A stretch of 64,000 nt of DNA. It comes from Saccharothrix longispora (GTDB taxonomy: Bacteria > Actinomycetota > Actinomycetes > Mycobacteriales > Pseudonocardiaceae). Both the position numbers and the translations under genes were made by a program. A model generated the notes under the pieces. The model was not told the DNA's origin, ran no database searches, and saw only the letters and a list, made by a program, of their open reading frames with translations. Positions 32,900 through 39,831 of the stretch are shown in pieces (position 1 is the first letter of the stretch; each line of letters opens with the position of its first letter). The stretch lies in the NCBI RefSeq assembly GCF_030852425.1, contig NZ_NSDM01000020.1:58251-122250 (forward strand). The letters run 5' to 3'.

Positions 32900-34057
32900 T
32901 CAGTCGTTGTCGCGCAGGACGCGCAGGGCGTTGCGGCCGGCGAGCTTGGCGCAGTCGTCCTCGCTCCACCCGCGGTCGAGCAGGGCGGCGAAGAGGTCGG
33001 GGTAGCAGGCGACGTCCTCCATCCCCTCGGGGAGCTGCCGCGTGCCGTCGTAGTCGCCGCCCAGGCCGATGTGGTCGATGCCGGCGACCTCGCGGGCGTG
33101 GTCCAGGTGCGCCAGGACGTCGTCCATGGTCACGCGTGGCGTCGGCTCGGGCCACGCGTCGGCGAAGCGGTGGCGGGCGTCGAGGTCGTTGTGGTTCTCA
33201 CCGGCGGCCGTCATGGCCGCCTTGAGCCTCGCGTCCCACTCCACGTAGGGCTGCGACACGAAGTGCGGCACGAACGTCACCATGCACACGCCGCCGTTGC
33301 CGGCGAGGCGTTCGAGCACGTCGTCGGGCACGTTGCGCGGGTGGTCGGCCACCGCGCGGCACGACGAGTGGCTGAACACGACCGGCTTGGTGCTGACGTC
33401 GAGCGCGTCGCGCATGGTGGTGGCGGCGACGTGCGACAGGTCGACCAGCATGCCGATGCGGTTCATCTCCCGCACGACCTCGCGCCCGAACCCGGTCAGC
33501 CCGCCGTGCACGGCCTCGTCGGTGGCCGAGTCGGCCCACGGGGTGTTCTCGTTGTGCGTGAGGGTCATGTAGCGCACGCCGAGCCGCCGCAGGGCCCGCA
33601 GGACGCCCAGCGACCCGTTGATGGAGTGCCCGCCCTCCGCGCCGATCAGCGAGGCTATCCGCCCGTCCTCGAACGCCCGTTCGGCCTCATCGGCCGTCCT
33701 GGCGATCCTCAGGTGTTCCGGGTAGCGGGCGGCGAGGTCGTGGACCAGCTCCACCTGTTCCAGGACGGCGGTCACCGCTGCGTCGCCCGCCAGCTTGCAG
33801 GGGATCCACACGGACCAGAACTGCATGCCCAGTCGGCCCTCGCGGGCGCGCACCAGGTCGGTCTGGAGCGCGGGCTGGCGCGTCGTCAGGTCGACGACGG
33901 ATGCGCTCGCGGCGGGATGACCCGCCGTTGACTTTTCACCGAATTGCCCTCCGTCGACCAGGTCGCGCAGGGCCCACGGCAGGTCGTTGTGCCCGTCGAC
34001 CAGTGGCACGCGGGCCAGCAGTTCCTCGGCCCTACCCCGACTCGTGGTCCTCGACAC
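32900..34057 (-). CDS. Membrane-dipeptidase-type (M19) dipeptidase
   Basis: A 385-residue amidohydrolase-fold zinc dipeptidase of family M19, cleaving dipeptides including D-amino-acid forms. Metal and active-site residues are visible: LVDGHNDLPW, IGAEGGHSIN, VDLSHVAATTMRD, VVFSHSSCRAVADHPRN and GGDYDGTRQLPEGMED. There is no signal peptide, so it is cytoplasmic. The start is the GTG at 34057, seven bases after AGGAG; the TTG at 34063 lies too close to that site. It diverges from the LuxR regulator gene. Confidence 0.92.
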   Translation of the reverse strand: MSRTTSRGRAEELLARVPLVDGHNDLPWALRDLVDGGQFGEKSTAGHPAASASVVDLTTRQPALQTDLVRAREGRLGMQFWSVWIPCKLAGDAAVTAVLEQVELVHDLAARYPEHLRIARTADEAERAFEDGRIASLIGAEGGHSINGSLGVLRALRRLGVRYMTLTHNENTPWADSATDEAVHGGLTGFGREVVREMNRIGMLVDLSHVAATTMRDALDVSTKPVVFSHSSCRAVADHPRNVPDDVLERLAGNGGVCMVTFVPHFVSQPYVEWDARLKAAMTAAGENHNDLDARHRFADAWPEPTPRVTMDDVLAHLDHAREVAGIDHIGLGGDYDGTRQLPEGMEDVACYPDLFAALLDRGWSEDDCAKLAGRNALRVLRDND

Positions 34058-34110
34058 GGGCAACTCCTAGATGTCGTCATGAGAACGGTTCGCGTTACAC
34101 GACCTTCGCA

Positions 34111-34134
34111 GTTGTCCACCGATCGTGTGACAAC
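34111..34134. promoter_or_regulatory. Inverted repeat between dipeptidase and response regulator
   Basis: GTTGTC (34111-34116) and GACAAC (34129-34134) flank 12 bases, and another GTGACAACT follows at 34146-34154. It is in the divergent promoter region and could be a binding site. Evidence is limited to symmetry. Confidence 0.3.
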
Positions 34135-34225
34135 GGGGGCCAACAGTGACAACTCGTTCGCGATAGATACCCGATTGATCGTCCCGTAGACCCGCTTGGG
34201 CGGCTACGCTGCCCCAGACGACACC

Positions 34226-34265
34226 ACTTTCGGTCGATCAGTGGCGCGGCTGATTGGACGAAAGT
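34226..34265 (+). promoter_or_regulatory. Possible leader hairpin before the LuxR regulator
   Basis: ACTTTCG (34226-34232) pairs with CGAAAGT (34259-34265). The inner arms TCGATCAG and CTGATTGG pair with wobbles around an 8-base loop. It ends 47 bases before the GTG start, so it would lie in the 5' leader or serve as a long operator. Confidence 0.4.
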
Positions 34266-34311
34266 CCCGGTGCCGGTCGGGGGGCACGACCGACTCCAGG
34301 GAGGTAGTGAC

Positions 34312-35028
34312 GTGGCTGCCGTCGGCTTAGGTCAGGCCGTTCGTACCACGCCAGCCGGCTCGTTGCCGGCGAACATGGTCCCGCACCCGCGGGAGGAGCT
34401 TTTTTCAGTGCTGGTGGTCGACGACCACCCACTGCTGAGGGAGGCGATATCGGCTCGGCTCACCCAGATGGGAGCCGGGACAGTGCATGAGGCGGCTTCG
34501 GTCGCGGAAGCTCGGGCGCGGGCTCTCGCAACCGGACCGTGCGATCTCGCGATCCTCGATCTGGGCCTGCCGGATGGCACCGGCATCGACCTGGTCACGG
34601 AACTCCGTGCCCAGGGCTGGCCCCGCATCGTGGTCCTCGCGTCCTCCGACGACCCCTACGCGGTCAGGTCGGCCTTCCAGGCGGGCGCCCAGGCGTACCT
34701 CCTGAAGTCCGCCTCTCCGATGGTGGTCACCGACGGGGTGCGCAGGGTCCTCGACGGCGGCGTCTACGCAGATCCGAGCGTCGCGCCCGTGCTCGCCGCG
34801 GGCACGAGGGTGCCGGGCACCGACAACACGCCGCGGGAACTGTCCGCGCGTGAGGTCGAGGTCCTCCAGCTGGTCGCCGATGGCCAGAGCAACAAGGAGA
34901 TCGGCGAAGCGCTCAGCCTTTCCGCGTTGACGGTGAAGTCCCACCTCTCGCGGATCGGGCGCAAGCTGGGCACCGGGGATCGGGCTCAGATGGTCGCGCT
35001 GGCCATGCGTGCCGGCGTGATCCGCTGA
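34312..35028 (+). CDS. Orphan LuxR/NarL-type response regulator
   Basis: A 238-residue response regulator. It has an N-terminal extension of about 30 residues, then a receiver domain (VLVVDDHPLLREAISARL; phospho-Asp in CDLAILDLGLPDG near residue 83; AYLLKSASP lysine). A C-terminal LuxR helix-turn-helix follows (REVEVLQLVADGQSNKEIGE, then ALTVKSHLSRIGRKLG). The GTG at 34312 is chosen because GGGAGG precedes it and the extension (VAAVGLGQAVRTTPAGSLPA) looks coding. No histidine kinase is nearby, so the signal is unknown. Confidence 0.9.
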   Translation: MAAVGLGQAVRTTPAGSLPANMVPHPREELFSVLVVDDHPLLREAISARLTQMGAGTVHEAASVAEARARALATGPCDLAILDLGLPDGTGIDLVTELRAQGWPRIVVLASSDDPYAVRSAFQAGAQAYLLKSASPMVVTDGVRRVLDGGVYADPSVAPVLAAGTRVPGTDNTPRELSAREVEVLQLVADGQSNKEIGEALSLSALTVKSHLSRIGRKLGTGDRAQMVALAMRAGVIR

Positions 35029-35082
35029 GGCGGGTCGCCACACTGAACCGGCCGAACACACCCGCGAGTGGTGCGTTCGTCG

Positions 35083-35088
35083 TAGGGT
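35083..35088 (+). promoter_or_regulatory. Probable -10 hexamer, leaderless rnd
   Basis: TAGGGT, eight bases before the GTG start at 35097, with no ribosome-binding site. Confidence 0.4.
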
Positions 35089-35096
35089 CATCCGCC

Positions 35097-36344
35097 GTGG
35101 ACGTACCCTCCGACGAGCCAACCGAACCAACCGGAGCTGATCCGGTGCCGCTGGTGGAACCTGCTGACGGGGTTCCACCCGTCGTCGCCGACGCTCCGTC
35201 GCTCCGGCGTGCCGCTGATGCGCTCGCCGGGGCGACGGGTCCGGTCGCGGTGGACACCGAGCGCGCCTCGGGCTACCGCTACTCGCAACGTGCCTACCTG
35301 GTGCAACTGCGCCGGGCAGGCGCCGGGACCGTGCTGGTCGACCCGATCGCCCTGGGCGGTCGGCTCGATCCGCTGGTCGAGGCGCTGGACGGGACCGAGT
35401 GGGTGTTGCACGCGGCGTCGCAAGACCTGCCGTGCCTCGCCGAACTCGGGCTGCGCCCGAGCACGTTGTTCGACACCGAGCTGGCGGGCAGGCTGGCCGG
35501 TTTCGAGCGGGTGGCGCTGGGCACGCTCGTCGAGCGGTTGTTGGGCTACAGGCTGGAGAAGGGGCACGGTGCGGCCGACTGGTCGCGCCGGCCCCTTCCC
35601 GCCGACTGGCTCAACTACGCCGCTCTCGACGTGGAACTGCTGGTCGAGCTGCGTGACGTGCTCGAACAGGAATTGAAGCGGCAGGGGAAGCTGGAGTGGG
35701 CCCTCGAGGAGTTCGAGGCAGCCCGCACGGCACCCCTGCCGCGTCCGCGCGCGGAGCCGTGGCGCCGCACGTCGGGCATCCACCGCATCCGCAGCCCGCG
35801 GCAGCTCGCCGCCGTGCGGGCTCTGTGGGAGGCGCGTGACGCGCTGGCGCGGGAGCGCGACATCGCACCGGGTCGGGTGCTGCCGGACAGCGCCCTGGTC
35901 GAGGCGTCCGTGCGCGGTCCGGCCGACGAGGCCGCACTGCTCGCGCTCCCCGTGTTCCGGGGTCGGGCGCAGCGGCGCCTGGTGTCGGTCTGGCTCGGCG
36001 CCCTCCAGAAGGCCGCCGCCCTGCCGCGCGCCGAACTGCCCGAGCCCTCGCAGCAGCACGACGGCCCGCCGCCGGCCAACCGCTGGTCCGACAAGGACCC
36101 GGCCGCCGCCGCCCGGCTCGCCGCCGCGCGCACCGCGCTCAACGCCATCGCCGAGGCCAACACCCTGCCGGTGGAGAACCTGCTGCTGCCGGACCTGGTG
36201 CGCCGCACCTGCTGGCGGCCGCCGGCCGACCTCTCCCCCGCCGGCGTGGCCGCCACCCTCCGGGAGGGCGGCGCGCGCTCCTGGCAGGTGGACCTGACCG
36301 CGACGGCCCTGGCCGAAGCACTGGCCACCCCACCGCCCGCCTGA
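35097..36344 (+). CDS. rnd: Ribonuclease D
   Basis: A 415-residue 3'-5' exoribonuclease of the RNase D group, trimming tRNA and other small RNA ends. DEDDy motifs are present: VAVDTERASGYRYSQRAYLV (Exo I), VLHAASQDLPCLAELG (Exo II) and LNYAALDVELLVELRD (Exo III). Two HRDC domains follow (about residues 215-290 and 315-400). The GTG at 35097 is used, eight bases after TAGGGT. Proximity to DUF3000 and hemE is a conserved actinobacterial arrangement. It is followed by an inverted-repeat region. Confidence 0.93.
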   Translation: MDVPSDEPTEPTGADPVPLVEPADGVPPVVADAPSLRRAADALAGATGPVAVDTERASGYRYSQRAYLVQLRRAGAGTVLVDPIALGGRLDPLVEALDGTEWVLHAASQDLPCLAELGLRPSTLFDTELAGRLAGFERVALGTLVERLLGYRLEKGHGAADWSRRPLPADWLNYAALDVELLVELRDVLEQELKRQGKLEWALEEFEAARTAPLPRPRAEPWRRTSGIHRIRSPRQLAAVRALWEARDALARERDIAPGRVLPDSALVEASVRGPADEAALLALPVFRGRAQRRLVSVWLGALQKAAALPRAELPEPSQQHDGPPPANRWSDKDPAAAARLAAARTALNAIAEANTLPVENLLLPDLVRRTCWRPPADLSPAGVAATLREGGARSWQVDLTATALAEALATPPPA

Positions 36345-36358
36345 CCGCACCGGGTTCA

Positions 36359-36456
36359 CGAACGCACGACACGCGGGTCCCGAACGCACGACACGCGCGG
36401 GTCGGACTTACGACTCGCGCGTGTCGTGCGTTCGTGCCGGGCGTGTCGTGCGTTCG
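36359..36456. repeat. Four copies of a 15-base element in opposed pairs
   Basis: CGAACGCACGACACG occurs at 36359-36373 and 36381-36395. Its reverse complement CGTGTCGTGCGTTCG occurs at 36420-36434 and 36442-36456. The pairs can form alternative long stems between the convergent rnd and MerR genes. It may be a strong two-way terminator or an intergenic repeat family. Confidence 0.8.
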
Positions 36457-36475
36457 CGGCCCTCGAGTCCCACGT

Positions 36476-37111
36476 TCAGGGACAGGGCGGTGGGGGGGCG
36501 GTGCGGCGTTGGGCCGCGTGGCGGCGGGCCAGCCTGCGCACGGCCGCCAGGGCCGCGTCGCCCAGCACCGTGCCCACGGCGACCATCTCCAGGGCCGCGT
36601 CCTGCGACGGCGCCGTCATGACCCAGTCCAGGTCTCGCTCGGAGATGTCGACGCACGCCCGCGCGTAGTCGTCCAGCACGTCGACGAACGTGTCCTGACC
36701 GACCTGCCGGGCCGTGGTGAGCACGTTGACCAGCGTCGCGTAGACGCCCGAGTCCTCCTCCAGCTCCCACCCGTGCCGCGTCACGAACTCGCGCACCCAC
36801 TCGTGGGCCACCTCGTCCGACGACGGTTCGCCGTCCAGCGCCACGACGGCCTTCTCGACCGTGCCCATGGCCTTGTAGAGCGACTTGTCCGGGTCGTCGA
36901 GCGCCCCGAGCACGTCGCGCGCGGCCGAGATCGACAGCCCGCCCACCTCCACGAGCGCGCGCACGAGCCGCAGCCGGTGCAGGTGCTCCTCCGAGTAGCG
37001 GGCCTGGTTCGGACTGGTCCGCTCACCCGCCGGGAGCAGCCCCTCCCGCAGGTAGTACTTGATCGTCGGCACCGGCACACCGCTGCGGTTGCTCAACTCG
37101 GCTACGCGCAC
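36476..37111 (-). CDS. MerR-family regulator
   Basis: A 211-residue regulator with an N-terminal MerR winged helix (RVAELSNRSGVPVPTIKYYL, REGLLPAGERTSPNQARYSE, HLHRLRLVRALVEVGGLSIS). A long helical effector domain replaces the short metal-binding loop of classical MerR, and no Cys metal site is seen. It diverges from a two-gene membrane operon with two overlapping dyads in the spacer, so it probably controls that operon and itself. The ligand is unknown. The start GTG at 37111 has AAGGGG upstream. Confidence 0.88.
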   Translation of the reverse strand: MRVAELSNRSGVPVPTIKYYLREGLLPAGERTSPNQARYSEEHLHRLRLVRALVEVGGLSISAARDVLGALDDPDKSLYKAMGTVEKAVVALDGEPSSDEVAHEWVREFVTRHGWELEEDSGVYATLVNVLTTARQVGQDTFVDVLDDYARACVDISERDLDWVMTAPSQDAALEMVAVGTVLGDAALAAVRRLARRHAAQRRTAPPPPCP

Positions 37112-37144
37112 GCTCCGAAACCCCTTCCCGAGATGGCCCCAGGT

Positions 37145-37198
37145 ATGGATACTGTAGCTATCCGATAGTAGAAAGTGCCACTATCCATACGAGGAGTC
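37145..37198. promoter_or_regulatory. Overlapping dyads, probable MerR operator
   Basis: GGATACTGTAGCTATCC (37147-37163) is an inverted repeat of GGATA/TATCC. A wider dyad joins ATGGATA (37145-37151) with TATCCAT (37192-37198), and GATAGT (37164-37169) with ACTATC (37190-37195). These lie between the MerR and membrane-operon starts. MerR activators typically bind such dyads within the promoter spacer. Confidence 0.65.
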
Positions 37199-37202
37199 GA
37201 CC

Positions 37203-38120
37203 GTGACCCGCCTGCTGCGCCGGCACCCACCCCTGATGCTGTTCTCCCTGCTCATGACCGCCTTGACGCTGCTCTGCGCGGGCGGCCTGCTCGTGGACGA
37301 CCGCATTCTGGCGGGGTCCCCCATCTGGTTCAAGCCGTTCAAGTTCAGCGTCTCCCTGGTCGTCTACGGCGTGACGCTGGCCTGGATGCTCACCTTCGTC
37401 ACCCGCTTCCGGCGGCTCGCGTGGTGGGCGGGCACCACGATCGCCGTCGCCGGCAGCGTCGAGATGACGATCATCATCACGCAGGTGCTGCGCGGCAGGC
37501 GCAGCCACTTCAACGTGGCCACGGCACTGGACGCCACCCTGTACTCGGTCATGGCCACGACGATCGTGACGCTCTGGGCGATGCACGCCATCATCGCGGT
37601 CGCCCTGGTGTTCACGCGCTTCGAGGACCGCGCCGCGGGCCTGGCGATCCGCCTCGGCCTGGGTCTCGCGCTGGTCGGCCTCGCGGTCGGCTTCCTCATG
37701 ACGCAGCCCGCCCCCGGCCAGGACCCGGCGGCCGGAGTCGTGGGCGCGCACAGCGTCGGCGTGCCGGACGGCGGTCCCTACCTGGCGGCCACGGGCTGGA
37801 GCACGACGGGCGGGGACCTGCGCGTCCCGCACTTCGTGGGCATCCACGCCCTCCAGGTGCTGCCGCTGGTGGTGCTGCTGCTCCGCCGGCGCGCGAACAC
37901 GGCGCTGGTCTGGGGCGCCGCGATCGGCTACGCGGGGTTGATGGCCCTGGTCACCTGGCAGGCGCTGCGCGGCCAGCCGCTGCTGCGGCCGGACGCGGCG
38001 ACGTGGGCGGGCGCGGCGGCCGTGCTGGCGTGGACGGGCGCCTCGACGACGTGGGCGCTGCGCCGCCGACCGACCCCGCCCGCGCCGAGCACGCCCGAGC
38101 GGGAGGCGGTGCCGGCATGA
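37203..38120 (+). CDS. Polytopic membrane protein, unknown
   Basis: A 305-residue membrane protein with about eight hydrophobic segments, starting with LMLFSLLMTALTLLCAGGLL. The PIWFKPFKFSVSLVVYGVTL stretch recurs in an uncharacterised actinobacterial family, and a polar Gly-rich loop lies near residues 180-205. The GTG at 37203 is used. The stop overlaps the next gene's ATG (ATGA), so the two are translated together. Both are controlled by the divergent MerR regulator through the shared dyads. Function unknown. Confidence 0.8.
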   Translation: MTRLLRRHPPLMLFSLLMTALTLLCAGGLLVDDRILAGSPIWFKPFKFSVSLVVYGVTLAWMLTFVTRFRRLAWWAGTTIAVAGSVEMTIIITQVLRGRRSHFNVATALDATLYSVMATTIVTLWAMHAIIAVALVFTRFEDRAAGLAIRLGLGLALVGLAVGFLMTQPAPGQDPAAGVVGAHSVGVPDGGPYLAATGWSTTGGDLRVPHFVGIHALQVLPLVVLLLRRRANTALVWGAAIGYAGLMALVTWQALRGQPLLRPDAATWAGAAAVLAWTGASTTWALRRRPTPPAPSTPEREAVPA

Positions 38121-38566
38121 CCGGGTTCCTGTTCGAGATCACGTTCTGGCTGGTGGCGCCGTTCTGGGCGCTGATGGTGTTCGCCCCGAAGTGGTCATGG
38201 ACTCACCGGATCGTGTCATCGCCGCTGATCACCGTGCCGGCGCTCGCGGTCTACACCGCCCTGGTCGCCGGGCACCTGCCCGAGTTGTGGGCGACGATGA
38301 GCGACCCGGACCTGGGCACGCTCCGCGAGTTCGCCGGCTCCTCGTGGGGAGCGGCGGCGATCTGGGCGCAGGTGCTCGCGTGGGACCTGCTGATCGGGGT
38401 GTGGATGTTCCGGGAGAGCCGCCGGCTGAACCTGCACCCGCTGCTCATGGGCCCCCTGCTGGTGTTCACGATCATCTTCTCGCCGTTCGGGTTCGCGATC
38501 TTCCTGGCGGTCAGGTACGCCTGTGACGGACCTGACAGGGCCACCACTGTGGTTACCGGTCAGTAA
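38117..38566 (+). CDS. ABA4-like (DUF4281) membrane protein
   Basis: A 149-residue protein with four membrane helices, of the ABA4-like family. Seen: FEITFWLVAPFWALMVFAPK, a polar LREFAGSSWGAAAIWAQVLA region, DLLIGVWMFRESRRLNLHPL, and the closing FTIIFSPFGFAIFLAVRYAC. In plants ABA4 affects neoxanthin formation; the bacterial role is not known. It overlaps the upstream gene by four bases. Its last codons overlap the first operator of fadA. Confidence 0.82.
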   Translation: MTGFLFEITFWLVAPFWALMVFAPKWSWTHRIVSSPLITVPALAVYTALVAGHLPELWATMSDPDLGTLREFAGSSWGAAAIWAQVLAWDLLIGVWMFRESRRLNLHPLLMGPLLVFTIIFSPFGFAIFLAVRYACDGPDRATTVVTGQ

Positions 38567-38596
38567 CAGGGGCTAGAGTTGTGTTACCGATCGGTA
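38553..38596. promoter_or_regulatory. Two operator-like dyads upstream of fadAB
   Basis: TTACCGGTCAGTAA (38553-38566) and TTACCGATCGGTAG (38584-38597) are near-identical dyads about 31 bases apart, the second containing the perfect palindrome TACCGATCGGTA. They stand just before fadA. A TetR-type fatty-acid repressor is the likely binder; it is not encoded here. Confidence 0.7.
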
Positions 38597-38610
38597 GGAG
38601 AGGAGACGCC

Positions 38611-39831
38611 GTGGCCGCACCAGTAGCGCCGGCACGCGTTCGCAACGTGGTCTTCGTGGATGGCGTGCGCACGCCGTTCGGCAAGGCCGGCCCCAAGGGA
38701 ATCTTCGCGGAGACGCGTGCCGACGACCTGGTGGTCAAGGTCATCCGCGAGCTGCTGCGCCGCCACCCCGAGCTGCCCCCGGAGCGGGTCGACGAGGTGG
38801 CCATCGCGGCCACCACGCAGATCGGCGACCAGGGCCTGACCATCGGCCGCACCGCGGCGCTGCTCGCGGGCCTGCCGAAGTCCGTGCCCGGCTACGCCGT
38901 GGACCGCATGTGCGCGGGCGCCATGACGGCCGTGACGACGTCGGCCAGCGGCATCGCGTTCGGCGCGTACGACGTGGTCATCGCGGGCGGCGTCGAGCAC
39001 ATGGGCCGGCACCCGATGGGCGAGGGCGTCGACCCGAACCCGCGGTTCCTGTCCGACCGGATCGTCGACCCGTCGGCGCTGGTCATGGGCTCGACGGCGG
39101 AGAACCTGCACGACCGGTTCCCGCACATCACCAAGGAGCGGACGGACGCCTACGCGGCCGCCTCGCAGGCCAAGTACGCCGACGCGGTGAAGAACGGCAA
39201 GATCGGCCCCGAGTTCGTGCCGGTCGCGACCCGTTCCGCCGAGCACGGCTGGGGCCTGGCCACGGCCGACGAGCCGCCGCGCCCCGGCACCACCGTCGAG
39301 GACCTGGCGAAGCTCAAGACGCCGTTCCGCCCGCACGGCCGGGTCACCGCGGGCAACGCGGCCGGCCTGAACGACGGTGCGACCGGCTGCATCCTGGCCG
39401 AGGAGGAGACCGCCCGCGAACTGGGCCTGCCGATCGGCATGCGCCTGGTGGGCTACTCGTTCCTGGGCGTCGAGCCCGACGTCATGGGCATCGGCCCGGT
39501 CCCGGCGACGGAGAAGGCGCTCAAGCGCGCCGGCCTGACCATCGAGGACATCGGCCTGTTCGAGATCAACGAGGCGTTCGCCGTGCAGGTGCTCGCCTTC
39601 CTCGACCACTTCGGCATCGCCGACGACGACCCGCGCGTCAACCAGTGGGGTGGCGCGATCGCCACCGGCCACCCGCTCGCCTCCTCGGGCGTGCGGCTGA
39701 TGACGCAGCTGTCGCGGCAGTTCGCCGAGCGCCCCGACGTGCGCTACGGCATCACCACCATGTGCATCGGCATCGGCATGGGCGGCACCGTGATCTGGGA
39801 GAACCCCCACTGGAACGGAGAGGCCAAGTGA
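38611..39831 (+). CDS. fadA: Acetyl-CoA acyltransferase (thiolase)
   Basis: A 406-residue thiolase cleaving 3-ketoacyl-CoA in beta-oxidation. Active-site residues are visible: DRMCAGAMTAV (nucleophile Cys about residue 99), NEAFAVQ (Asn), GHPLASSG (His about residue 355) and the second Cys in CIGIGMGG. The GTG at 38611 is chosen because GGAG precedes it and the family N-terminus begins there. It overlaps fadB by four bases, as expected for an alpha2beta2 trifunctional complex. Two operator dyads lie upstream. Confidence 0.94.
   Translation: MAAPVAPARVRNVVFVDGVRTPFGKAGPKGIFAETRADDLVVKVIRELLRRHPELPPERVDEVAIAATTQIGDQGLTIGRTAALLAGLPKSVPGYAVDRMCAGAMTAVTTSASGIAFGAYDVVIAGGVEHMGRHPMGEGVDPNPRFLSDRIVDPSALVMGSTAENLHDRFPHITKERTDAYAAASQAKYADAVKNGKIGPEFVPVATRSAEHGWGLATADEPPRPGTTVEDLAKLKTPFRPHGRVTAGNAAGLNDGATGCILAEEETARELGLPIGMRLVGYSFLGVEPDVMGIGPVPATEKALKRAGLTIEDIGLFEINEAFAVQVLAFLDHFGIADDDPRVNQWGGAIATGHPLASSGVRLMTQLSRQFAERPDVRYGITTMCIGIGMGGTVIWENPHWNGEAK

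Noticed and set aside
36359..36456. CRISPR array
   Set aside because: Only four copies, in opposed orientation, with unequal short gaps and no cas genes.
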